A stretch of 37,591 bases of DNA from Streptosporangiaceae bacterium. Lineage in GTDB: Bacteria; Actinomycetota; Actinomycetes; Streptosporangiales; Streptosporangiaceae. Below the pieces are notes generated by a model, which saw nothing but the letters and a program-made list of their open reading frames with translations, was not told where the DNA came from and did not search any database. Below are positions 27,762 to 35,974 of the stretch, piece after piece (positions within the stretch are counted from its first letter, which is position 1; each line of letters begins with the position of its first letter). The translations under genes and the position numbers were made by a program. The stretch is taken from positions 1 through 37,591 of the forward strand of contig JASHQL010000128.1 of the NCBI GenBank assembly GCA_030039155.1, given 5' to 3'.

Positions 27762-28259
27762 GTGAACAGAACCGTACTGCTTGCCGTCGACGTGGCGGCC
27801 GGCGACGCGACCAGGCATGTCGATGCCGCCGTGCAGATGACCACGGGGCTGATCCGCGACCGCGCCGACCGCGTGATCGTCTTGCATGTCAGGGAGTTCT
27901 CGATTCTCCGGCTGCCCCAGACGATGACTGATTGCGGCGGGGCAACCGGACAGCACACCGTCGAGCGGGTCGTCTCCCGGCTCCGCGGGGCCGGGATCCA
28001 CGCAGACGGTGTGATCAGGGAGGCTGACATCGGGCACGTCGCGGCGACGATCCTGGACGCGGCGCGGGAGTTCGATGCCAGCCTGATCGTGCTCGGGTCC
28101 AGCTGCAAGACAGCCATCCGGCGGGTGCCCGTCGCCAGTGTGGCGGCACATCTGCTGCACGCGGCTGGCGTGCCGGTCCTCATCGTGCCGCCAGTGCAGC
28201 CAGCCAGCAGCCCGGTTCGGCCGGCCCGGCCTGCCGTCCCGAGCCAGCTGGGCCGCTGA
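27762..28259 (+). CDS. Universal stress protein-like, lacking canonical ATP-binding loop
   Basis: VNRTVLLAVDVAAGDATRHV...VIVLHVREFS...LIVLGSSCKTAIRRVPVASVAAHLLHAAGVPVLIVPP; GTG start after AGGAGG. ORF track start at 27732 (TTG). Confidence 0.82.
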   Translation: MNRTVLLAVDVAAGDATRHVDAAVQMTTGLIRDRADRVIVLHVREFSILRLPQTMTDCGGATGQHTVERVVSRLRGAGIHADGVIREADIGHVAATILDAAREFDASLIVLGSSCKTAIRRVPVASVAAHLLHAAGVPVLIVPPVQPASSPVRPARPAVPSQLGR

Positions 28260-28342
28260 TGCGGTTGCCCGGCAGGCCGAGGCCCGATCAGCCCCGCCCG
28301 CGATAGTTGCGCTTGCAGCAGTACCTCGAAGGACTTGCGGCC

Positions 28343-28813
28343 ATGTTCGTCAGTGACGAGATCGTGGTACCGGTCGGTTTCGCCGAAGCGCAGGCGCGGC
28401 TGGAGACCATCATGCGCGGCGGCGACCTGCTGCGCCCGTCGGCAGATGCCTACGACCAGGGCCTGGCCACGACCGTCAGGGTGGGCCCGGCACCGATGCT
28501 GTCCCGGCTCGTCGAGGTGCAGTTCATGGAGCTTGTCACGCACGGGGATGCCTGCGTGCTGACGCTGCGGTGGCAGGTAGCCGGCGCCGGCGGCGGCCTG
28601 TTCCCGGTCCTGGACGCGGACATCAGCATCAGGCCAGCGGGTGACGGCGGCACGCTGCTGCGGCTCGACGGCTCCTACCGGCCGCCGCTCGGGATGATCG
28701 GTGACAGCCTCGACCGTGCCATCCTGCACCGGGTTGCCGACGCGACCATCCGCGCCTTCCTGACCGGACTGACCGGCGTGCTGACTCGTTCCGCAGCCGA
28801 ACGCGGTCGCTGA
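28343..28813 (+). CDS. SRPBCC-fold protein, paralog of 19446-19937
   Basis: MFVSDEIVVPVGFAEAQARLETIM...VQFMELVTHGDACVLTLRWQVAGAGGGLFPVLDADISIRP...LDRAILHRVADATIRAFLT. Confidence 0.72.
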   Translation: MFVSDEIVVPVGFAEAQARLETIMRGGDLLRPSADAYDQGLATTVRVGPAPMLSRLVEVQFMELVTHGDACVLTLRWQVAGAGGGLFPVLDADISIRPAGDGGTLLRLDGSYRPPLGMIGDSLDRAILHRVADATIRAFLTGLTGVLTRSAAERGR

Positions 28814-28821
28814 CCCCGCCA

Positions 28822-28859
28822 GGGACTCAGGACCGAGCAGGTCAGTACCTAGGTCCCTG
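28822..28859 (+). promoter_or_regulatory. Two DosR-like boxes upstream of Hsp20
   Basis: GGGACTCAGGACC (28822-28834) and GTACCTAGGTCCCTG (28845-28859, rc CAGGGACCTAGGTAC). Confidence 0.65.
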
Positions 28860-28915
28860 TCGGGTGGCCGGCGGCTTTCGTTGACTGGAGACGAGCAGCG
28901 AAGGAGGGCAGCAAC

Positions 28916-29326
28916 ATGACCACCGCCGAGCAATCGCAGCAGCCGGCCGACTGGGCCGGATCACCGATCTCCACGTTGCACCCGTTCGGCCGGCATGTGC
29001 TTGATGTCCGCGTCGAGCAATACCCGGACGGACCCAGGTACGTCGTGCGCTTCGAGCTGCCTGGCATCGACCCGGAACGCGACCTGAAGGTCACGATCGA
29101 GACCGGCACGCTCATGGTCAGGGCGGAGCGGCGTGATGTCGGCCCGGCCGGACGGCAGAGCGAGTTCCGGTACGGCACGCTGGCGCGGCACGTGGCCCTG
29201 CCCCTCGGCTCGAATCCGCAGGACGTCACCGCCGTGTATCAGCACGGGATCCTGACCGTCGGCATCGGCATGGAGCCCGAGCACCGGCATACGGCCAGGA
29301 CGGTCCAGGTGACCGTCAAGCCCTGA
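28916..29326 (+). CDS. Hsp20/alpha-crystallin small heat shock protein
   Basis: YVVRFELPGIDPERDLKVTIETGTLMVRAERR...EFRYGTLARHVALPLGSNPQDVTAVYQHGILTVGIGM. Confidence 0.9.
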   Translation: MTTAEQSQQPADWAGSPISTLHPFGRHVLDVRVEQYPDGPRYVVRFELPGIDPERDLKVTIETGTLMVRAERRDVGPAGRQSEFRYGTLARHVALPLGSNPQDVTAVYQHGILTVGIGMEPEHRHTARTVQVTVKP

Positions 29327-29421
29327 CAACGTCACGGGCGGAAGGGCAGCCTGGGATCCGCGGCAGGCATGACGGCCGGGCGCTCGATCGGCCCGGCCCC
29401 CCGAAGACGTGCGTCAGCTGG

Positions 29422-30465
29422 TCAGTCGGCGCTGAGCACCACCTTGACTGCGCCGGAGTCGGCTGGGGATGCGAAGACCTGGTACGCGCGCTCGAATTCG
29501 TCGAAGCCGAACCGGTGGCTGACCAGCTTGCCTGCGTCCAGCTGGCCGCACTCGACCAGGCGCAGCAGCGCAGGGATCGAGCAGGTGTCGACCAGGCCGG
29601 TCGTGATCGTGAGGTCCCTGGGCCACTGATCTTCCAGGTGCAGCGTGATAGGCCGACCGTGCACGCCGACATTCGCGACCCGGCCGCCTGCTCTGGTCAG
29701 CTTGATCGCCATCTCGAAGGTCTCGGGCGAGCCGACCGCCTCGATCACCACGTCCGCGCCAAGCCCGTCAGTCAGTGATCGCACCGTCGAGAGCGGATCT
29801 TCTTGCAGGTCGTTGACCGTCACATCGGCGCCGAGCCGGCGTGCCGCCGCGAGCCTCGGCTCGGCCTTGTCGATGGCCACGACATGGCTCGGGCTGAACA
29901 GCCTCGCGCCCATGATCGCGGCCAGGCCCACCGGTCCCGATCCGATCACGACGACGACATCTCCCGGCTGCACGTGGCCGTTCAGCGCGCCGACCTCATA
30001 GCCGGTCGGCAGTACGTCGGCCAGCATGAGCGCCTGCTCGTCGGTCACGCCGCCGGGAATCCGGTACGCCGAGTTGTGCGCGAACGGAACGCGGACGTAC
30101 TCGGCCTGGGTGCCGTCGTAGCAGCGGCCGAGCAGCCAGCCGCCGCCCCCGATGCACTGCCCGTAATGACCGGCATGGCAATACCGGCAGCGGCCGCACG
30201 CCGAGATGGCCGGGACCAGCACGCGGTCGCCGGGGCTGATGCCATGCACGTCGCTGGCGACCTCGTCAACGACGCCGACCGCCTCGTGGCCGAGGATCCG
30301 GCCGGGCCGTACGGCCGGCACGTCACCCTGGAGGATGTGCAGGTCGGTGCCGCAGATCGTGGTGGCGGTCACGCGCACGACCGCATCACGCTCATCGGTG
30401 ACCTCAGGATCCGGCACCTCTTCCAACGACCGGCTTCCTGGCCCGTGAAAGACGACGGCCTTCAT
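29422..30465 (-). CDS. Zinc-dependent alcohol dehydrogenase family protein
   Basis: MKAVVFHGPGSRSLEEVPDPEV...ICGTDLHILQGDVPAVRPGRILGHEAVGVVDEV...CGRCRYCHAGHYGQC...VVVIGSGPVGLAAIMGARLF. Confidence 0.9.
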   Translation of the reverse strand: MKAVVFHGPGSRSLEEVPDPEVTDERDAVVRVTATTICGTDLHILQGDVPAVRPGRILGHEAVGVVDEVASDVHGISPGDRVLVPAISACGRCRYCHAGHYGQCIGGGGWLLGRCYDGTQAEYVRVPFAHNSAYRIPGGVTDEQALMLADVLPTGYEVGALNGHVQPGDVVVVIGSGPVGLAAIMGARLFSPSHVVAIDKAEPRLAAARRLGADVTVNDLQEDPLSTVRSLTDGLGADVVIEAVGSPETFEMAIKLTRAGGRVANVGVHGRPITLHLEDQWPRDLTITTGLVDTCSIPALLRLVECGQLDAGKLVSHRFGFDEFERAYQVFASPADSGAVKVVLSAD

Positions 30466-30533
30466 GGTTCCTCCCGCGCACGTTGACGGCACTCCTTGAG
30501 TCAGCTTCCTGGTCAGGCCGGCGCGCCAGTAGA

Positions 30534-30579
30534 GCCTTTCGTCCCGGCGCATGGCCCTGCTGGTCAGGGACCTTTGGCC
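30534..30579. promoter_or_regulatory. Two DosR-like boxes between divergent ADH and CBS-BON genes
   Basis: GCCTTTCGTCCC (30534-30545, rc GGGACGAAAGGC) and GGGACCTTTGGCC (30567-30579). Confidence 0.6.
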
Positions 30580-30650
30580 ATGCCGCAGCAACCCTGTCCC
30601 TGGCGATCCTGGGGCCAGAACAGGCAGCACGATGAAGGAGGCGGTCGGCG

Positions 30651-31331
30651 ATGCGGACGAAGGCCTCAACCGTCGGCGACGTGATGACCAGGCGGGTCAT
30701 CGCAGTCCGCGAGGACGCTGAGTTCAGGGAGATTATCGGCGTCCTCAGGGGGTGCCGGGTGAGCGCGGTGCCGGTGCTGAGTCGCGACAACCGGGTCATC
30801 GGCGTGGTCTCGGCATGTGACCTGCTGTACAAGGAGACAGATCCCGACCTGCCGGTCGGCACCTTCCGGCTGGCCTGGCGGCTGCACCAGCCCGGTAAGG
30901 CCGGTGCCGTCGTGGCGGCCGACCTGATGACCTCGCCGGCCATCACGGTCAGCCCGCAGACATCGGTGCGGGAAGCCGCACGGCTCATGCAGCAGAACCA
31001 CATCAAGCGGCTGCCGGTCGTGACCGACGAGGGCGCGCTGGTCGGGATCATCAGCAGGATCGACGTGCTGACCGTCTATGAGCGGCCGGACGAGGACATC
31101 TGGAACGAGGTGGTACTCGGCCTGATCGCCGAACTACCCGACCGCGCAGGCGACCAGCTGACCGCCTCGGTCCGGGCAGGCATCGTCACCGTGACCGGGC
31201 CAGTGGGCGACCGCGGCCTGGCACTGCGCTTGGTTGGCAGGATCCGGCACCTGGAGGGCGTCGTCGCGGCCCGCGACCGGATGAGCTACCCGCCGGAACC
31301 GTATCCGGCCGGCCGGGCCGGCGGGCCCTAG
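30651..31331 (+). CDS. CBS-domain pair + BON domain protein, second paralog
   Basis: TVGDVMTRRVIAVREDAEFREIIGVLRGCRVSAVPVLSRDNRVIGVVSACDLL...ARLMQQNHIKRLPVVTDEGALVGIISRIDVLTVYERPDEDI...GIVTVTGPVGDRGLALRLVGRIRHLEGVVAARDRM. Confidence 0.9.
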   Translation: MRTKASTVGDVMTRRVIAVREDAEFREIIGVLRGCRVSAVPVLSRDNRVIGVVSACDLLYKETDPDLPVGTFRLAWRLHQPGKAGAVVAADLMTSPAITVSPQTSVREAARLMQQNHIKRLPVVTDEGALVGIISRIDVLTVYERPDEDIWNEVVLGLIAELPDRAGDQLTASVRAGIVTVTGPVGDRGLALRLVGRIRHLEGVVAARDRMSYPPEPYPAGRAGGP

Positions 31332-31350
31332 CCGGCCCAAGGGCCGCCAG

Positions 31351-31364
31351 GGGACCAATGTCCC
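31351..31364 (+). promoter_or_regulatory. DosR-like palindromic box upstream of USP
   Basis: GGGAC-CAAT-GTCCC, perfect 5-bp arms with 4-nt spacer, about 87 nt upstream of 31451. Confidence 0.75.
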
Positions 31365-31450
31365 GCGACGGGGTGACCGAGGGCACTGTCCGGTCTGTAC
31401 CTGCGGCGCGCACCATTCATCGAGACTGACTTGCCGCGAAAGGCGAGCCC

Positions 31451-31915
31451 ATGGACAGGGAGCAAGACATGCCAGGAATCACTGCCGGCGTTGACGGGTC
31501 GGACAACTCCATCAGGGCGCTGGATTGGGCCATGCACGAGGCCACGATCCGGCACGTCGAGCTCAGGGTCCTGGCCGTACACGACGCCATCGCCAATTAC
31601 TGGTCGGGCAGCCCAGTCACCGTGCTGGAGGACGAGCAAGCGGTCGTCCGCACCCGGCAGGCTGCCGAGGACGCGACCGCCAAGGCGGCGGCCAGGCTGA
31701 GCAGCGGCCAGCCTCCTGCCGTCACCGTGCAGACCGTGCACGGGTTCGCGGCCGAGGAGCTGATCAAGGCATCCGCCGATAGCGAACTGCTCGTGCTCGG
31801 AGCGCGCGGTGGCGGCTTTGCCAGGCACATTCTCGGCTCGGTCAGCACCAAGGTCGTGCACCACGCAGGCTGTCCCGTCGTGCTGGTGCCAGCAAGCGAG
31901 GAACGCCGGCCGTGA
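31451..31915 (+). CDS. Universal stress protein, ATP-binding type
   Basis: ITAGVDGSDNSIRALDWAMHEA...LLVLGARGGGFARHILGSVSTKVVHHAGCPVVLVP. Confidence 0.9.
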   Translation: MDREQDMPGITAGVDGSDNSIRALDWAMHEATIRHVELRVLAVHDAIANYWSGSPVTVLEDEQAVVRTRQAAEDATAKAAARLSSGQPPAVTVQTVHGFAAEELIKASADSELLVLGARGGGFARHILGSVSTKVVHHAGCPVVLVPASEERRP

Positions 31916-31981
31916 CCGTCAGGGTCGGCAGCAACGGATCCGGCCTGCTCGAAGCAGACAGCGATCTCCTGGGAGGATCAG

Positions 31982-32992
31982 ATGAAAGCAGCAGTCGTGC
32001 GGCGGTTCGGCGAGCCGCTGGTGATCGAGGACAGGCCAGTCCCTGAGCCTGGTCCTGGCCAGATCACCGTCCGGATGCAGGCCTCGGGCCTGTGCCACAC
32101 CGACATCCACGCGGCCAACGGCGACTGGCCGGTGAAGCCGACCCCGCCATTCGTGCCAGGGCATGAAGGCGTCGGCACCGTGCACGCCATCGGCGACGGC
32201 GTGACCGGCGTGGCGCCCGGTGAGCTGGTTGCCGTGCCGTGGCTTGGCTACGCCTGCGGTACCTGCAGGTATTGCCAGACTGGCTGGGAGACGCTCTGCC
32301 TGAAGCAGCAGAACACCGGGTACTCGGTGGACGGCTGCTACGCGGAGTACTTCCTGGCAGAGGCGGCGTTTGCCGCCCCGGTCCCGGCAGGCGTTGACCC
32401 GTTTGACGCGGCGCCGCTGACCTGCGCCGGCGTCACCACCTACAAGGCGGTGAAGGTCGGGAACGTGCGGCCCACCGACCTGGTCGCAATCTCGGGCATC
32501 GGCGGCCTCGGCCACCTGGCCCTGCAGTACGCGAAGATTTCCGGCGGCACGGTGGCGGCAATCGACGTCACCGACGAGAAGCTGCAGCTGGCCAAGGAAC
32601 TCGGCGCCGACCTGGTGATCGACGCCAGGTCGCAGGACCCCGCCAAGGTGCTGCGGGCGCACGGCGGCGCGGACGTCGCGATCGGGCTCGCGGTGGACAG
32701 CAGGTCCTTCGCGACCGCCTACGCCGGCCTGCGCAGGGGCGGCCGGCTGGTGCTGGTGGCGCTGCCCGCGGCCGGGGAGCTCAGCATCCCGGTGTTCGAC
32801 ACCGTGCTGAACGGGACGTCGGTGATCGGCTCGATCGTCGGCACCCGGGCCGACCTCGCCGACGTCTTCGCGCTGCACGCGCTCGGCCGGACCAGGGTGA
32901 TCTACGAGACCCGCGACCTCGGCTCGGTCAACGAGTCCATCGCCGAGGTGCTGCAGGGAAAGGCAAGGGCACGGCTGGTGCTGCGGCCCTAG
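31982..32992 (+). CDS. Zinc-dependent alcohol dehydrogenase, AdhP-like
   Basis: MKAAVVRRFGEPLVIEDRPVPEPGPGQITVRMQASGLCHTDIHAANGDWPVKPTPPFVPGHEGVGTV...CGTCRYCQTGWETLC...ISGIGGLGHLALQYAK. Confidence 0.92.
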   Translation: MKAAVVRRFGEPLVIEDRPVPEPGPGQITVRMQASGLCHTDIHAANGDWPVKPTPPFVPGHEGVGTVHAIGDGVTGVAPGELVAVPWLGYACGTCRYCQTGWETLCLKQQNTGYSVDGCYAEYFLAEAAFAAPVPAGVDPFDAAPLTCAGVTTYKAVKVGNVRPTDLVAISGIGGLGHLALQYAKISGGTVAAIDVTDEKLQLAKELGADLVIDARSQDPAKVLRAHGGADVAIGLAVDSRSFATAYAGLRRGGRLVLVALPAAGELSIPVFDTVLNGTSVIGSIVGTRADLADVFALHALGRTRVIYETRDLGSVNESIAEVLQGKARARLVLRP

Positions 32993-33029
32993 CCGGCCGG
33001 GATCCCCGCGAGAGCAGGCTGGCCAGTCC

Positions 33030-33500
33030 GTGGCTGGCCGGACACGAGAAGGGACGAAGACGATGCCTGGGATCACAGTGGGTATCGACGGATCGGACAA
33101 TGCTCATCACGCGCTGATCTGGGCCATGCAGGAAGCGGCGCTGCGTGACCTGCCGCTGACGGTCCTGACGGTGCACGAGACGATCGCCAGCTACTGGACC
33201 CGCCGGCCGCTCGACTTCACCGGCGACGACGAGCTGGTTGCGCAGGCCCGCCAGGCCGCCGAGCAGGCTGTCGCGGAGGTCGCCAGGGACCTCGGACTTG
33301 ACGGCCGGCCGCGCGTCACGGTGACCGCGATCAACGGCTTCGCCGCGCAGACGCTGGTCGATGCCTCCGCCGACGCCGACATGCTGGTCGTGGGCACGCG
33401 CGGCGGCGGCGGATTCCCGCACCTGCACCTCGGCGCGATCAGCAGCCAGGTCGTCCACCACGCGAAGTGCCCGGTGGTCGTGGTGCCGCACGACCGGTAG
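33030..33500 (+). CDS. Universal stress protein, ATP-binding type
   Basis: MPGITVGIDGSDNAHHALIWAMQEAALRDLPL...MLVVGTRGGGGFPHLHLGAISSQVVHHAKCPVVVVP; likely start is the ATG at 33063. Confidence 0.9.
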   Translation: MAGRTREGTKTMPGITVGIDGSDNAHHALIWAMQEAALRDLPLTVLTVHETIASYWTRRPLDFTGDDELVAQARQAAEQAVAEVARDLGLDGRPRVTVTAINGFAAQTLVDASADADMLVVGTRGGGGFPHLHLGAISSQVVHHAKCPVVVVPHDR

Positions 33501-33516
33501 GGCCGGCGAGCCGGCC
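33501..33516. terminator. Short palindrome between convergent USP and WS/DGAT genes
   Basis: GGCCGGC-GA-GCCGGCC directly after the USP stop. The 2-nt spacer is short for an RNA hairpin loop. Confidence 0.4.
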
Positions 33517-33532
33517 TTGGCAGGACCAGGCG

Positions 33533-34972
33533 CTAGGCCGCGCCGACCGCCGCGGCCGCCTTGGCCAGGTGCTCAAGCTCGTCGGCCAGGTAGCCGGCCA
33601 TCCGGTCGATGTCCGGCACCAGCTCGCGGCAGCCGGTCAGGCCGAAGTGCAGCCTGCCCAGGTAGCCGATCACGGTGATGTTGAGGCCCTGGCCGTCGGT
33701 GATGACCGACACCGGGTAGTGCGCGAGCAGCCTGGCCCCGCACAGGTAGACCGGGATGTTCGGGCCTGGCACGTTCGAGATGCACAAGTTGAACGGCGGC
33801 AGCCGGTGCAGCACCCCGGTGGCGAACACCACCCGCGCGGCCCGCGCGGTCAGGGCCGGCGGCGCGAAGTCGGTGATCTGGTCGACCAGCCCCTGCGGGA
33901 TCGCCGCCTGCTGGGCCTTGGCTGCCTTGGTCGCCACGTGCACGGCGGCCAGCCGGTCGGCCGGATCGGCCAGGTGGGTGGGCAGCATGGCCAGCATCGC
34001 GGACACCTTGTTGCCGAGCGCGCCCTTGCTCGCCGGGTCCCTGACCGACACCGGGATCATCGCCACCAGCGGGGCGGCCGGCAGTGCTTCGTGGTCGGCC
34101 AGCCAGCGCCGCAGCGCGCCGGCGCACATGGCCATCACCACGTCGTTCACCGAGACGCCGAACGCGTTCTTCACCGACTTGACGGTGTCCAGGTCGACGC
34201 TGCGGAAGGCAAGCCGCCGGTGCGCGGTGATCGGCCGGTTGAACGGCGTGGCCGGGGCGCGGGCCGGCGAGGTCTGGATGACCTCGCCGTCGCCGTGGTT
34301 GAGGCCGAGCAGCCCGCCGACCACCGAGCCGAGCGGCGCTGCCAGCTGCGGCACGGTCCTGATCAGCTGATTGGTCATCTTGACCGTCTCGACCGGCCGC
34401 CAGGCCAGCCGCAGCGTCGCGATCGCGGCCAGGCCAGCCAGGCTCGGCGGCCTGGCCGGCCGGAACGGCTCGCTGGCCGGCAGGTCCCGGCCGTCCGGGC
34501 TCAGGTCGAGCAGCACGGTCAGCAGCTCGGCACCGGAGGCGCCGTCGATCGCCGAGTGATGGATCTTGGTGTAGACCGCCGCCCGGCGCTTGGCCAGGCC
34601 GGTGATCAGGTAGATCTCCCAGAGCGGCTTGCTGCGGTCGAGCGGCCTGGCGTGCAGCCTGGCGACCTGCTCGGTGAGCTGGCTCTCCGAGCCCGGCCGC
34701 GGCAGCGCCAGCTCGCGGATGTGGTACTCGATGTCGAAGTCCGGGTCATCGACCCAGTACGGCTGGTCGAGCCCGAGCGGCACGTGCATCAGCTTGCGGC
34801 GCAGCACCGGCACCAGCGGCAGCCGCTGTGCCATCACCTCGGTCAGCCTGGCGAGCGTGAGCGGCCGCGGCGCGTCCTTGGTGTCCACGATGGAGACGCC
34901 GCCGACGTGCCCGGTGGAGTTGGCGGTCTCCAGCGCCAGGAACGCGGCGTCAAGTCCGGTGAGCTGCTGCAT
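33533..34972 (-). CDS. Wax ester synthase/diacylglycerol acyltransferase (WS/DGAT)
   Basis: MQQLTGLDAAFLALETANSTGHVGGVSI; HHSAIDG (HHxxxDG) catalytic motif; NVPGPNIPVYLCGARL; start re-chosen at 34972. Confidence 0.93.
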   Translation of the reverse strand: MQQLTGLDAAFLALETANSTGHVGGVSIVDTKDAPRPLTLARLTEVMAQRLPLVPVLRRKLMHVPLGLDQPYWVDDPDFDIEYHIRELALPRPGSESQLTEQVARLHARPLDRSKPLWEIYLITGLAKRRAAVYTKIHHSAIDGASGAELLTVLLDLSPDGRDLPASEPFRPARPPSLAGLAAIATLRLAWRPVETVKMTNQLIRTVPQLAAPLGSVVGGLLGLNHGDGEVIQTSPARAPATPFNRPITAHRRLAFRSVDLDTVKSVKNAFGVSVNDVVMAMCAGALRRWLADHEALPAAPLVAMIPVSVRDPASKGALGNKVSAMLAMLPTHLADPADRLAAVHVATKAAKAQQAAIPQGLVDQITDFAPPALTARAARVVFATGVLHRLPPFNLCISNVPGPNIPVYLCGARLLAHYPVSVITDGQGLNITVIGYLGRLHFGLTGCRELVPDIDRMAGYLADELEHLAKAAAAVGAA

Positions 34973-35003
34973 GCCGACCACCCCTGCCTTGGTATCGCCT
35001 GCG

Positions 35004-35801
35004 TCAGGACCTGTCCGGGTAGAGCCGGCGCAGTGGCGCCGGCGGCCGGAACGCGGTGTGCTGCCCGGCCGGGACGGCCAGCCGGTCTGCCACCAGCCAG
35101 AGCGTGGCCGGATCCACGCCGAAGCCCAGGTGGGCGCACCTGACCTCGACGTTCTCGTGCAGCGGCGACTCCGGCTCGATGCAGGCCTGCCACGCGACGA
35201 TCCCGTCCCGCCTTGAGTACACCGCCGTCGAGGCGACGCCGATCGGGCGCGCCACCTCCTCGGCCGACGGCAGCCGGCCGTCCGCATGCAGGTGGCTGCG
35301 CCGCCGGTAGGCCGCATCCGCCCTGCTCTGCCGCGGGTCGGTCAGCGCGAACGGGCTGCCGAGCGTGATCACCCGGCGCACCAGCTCCGGCCGCCGCCTG
35401 GCCAGTTCGCGTGCGTAGATGCCGCCGAGGCTCCAGCCGATGACCGACACCGGCCCGCCGGTGCTGTCGGCAAGCCTCGCCAGCGCGCGCGGCAGCTCGT
35501 CAAGCACCGCCTCGGTCGGCCCGAGGTTCCGGCCCAGGTCCCAGCCGTGCACCTGGTAGCCGAGCCGCCTGATGAACCCGCGCAGCACGAGCGTGCTCGA
35601 GTCGGTGGCCAGCAGGCCAGGCAGCACCAGCACGCCGTGCCCGTCGCCGGCTGGCACCAGGGACAGCCACGGCACCGACAGCGGCAGCGTGACGAGCTCC
35701 GCCATGCCCCTGGCTGGCTCGGTCAGCAGCAGCCAGAGTGGCGGCGGGGTCACCAGCTGCTCGGCGTCGGCCGTAGCTGATGGCTCTTGCAGTACCGGCA
35801 T
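35004..35801 (-). CDS. Alpha/beta hydrolase
   Basis: VLVLPGLLATDSSTLVLRGFIRRLGYQVHGWDLGRNLG; nucleophile elbow GWSLGG; HLGFGVDP; 31 nt upstream of WS/DGAT. Confidence 0.85.
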   Translation of the reverse strand: MPVLQEPSATADAEQLVTPPPLWLLLTEPARGMAELVTLPLSVPWLSLVPAGDGHGVLVLPGLLATDSSTLVLRGFIRRLGYQVHGWDLGRNLGPTEAVLDELPRALARLADSTGGPVSVIGWSLGGIYARELARRRPELVRRVITLGSPFALTDPRQSRADAAYRRRSHLHADGRLPSAEEVARPIGVASTAVYSRRDGIVAWQACIEPESPLHENVEVRCAHLGFGVDPATLWLVADRLAVPAGQHTAFRPPAPLRRLYPDRS

Positions 35802-35974
35802 TCCAGCTCCGCTTCTGCCGCGACGACATAGTGAGCATATGTCCGGTGCGTGCCACCGGGAAGCTGGGTCAGCGCCCGTCAGGGCAGCCCTGTTGGCCGG
35901 TTTCCCGGATCCGCACGCCGCCCAGCGGCCACAATTGGGGCGATCTGATCGCGGCACGAACGGGGGCGCCGGAC

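Noticed and set aside
33050-33062. AAGGGACGAAGACG just before the USP start as another DosR-like box
   Set aside because: It overlaps the likely Shine-Dalgarno region immediately before the ATG at 33063 and lacks a second half-site.
33467-35143. 558-aa plus-strand ORF antisense to WS/DGAT
   Set aside because: Shadow ORF rich in R/Q/H/D; the minus-strand WS/DGAT with HHSAIDG is convincing.
35802-35974. Possible DosR-like box upstream of the hydrolase-WS/DGAT pair
   Set aside because: Only GC-rich partial matches (AGGGCAGCCCTG); no GGGAC-N4-GTCCC-like element could be supported.
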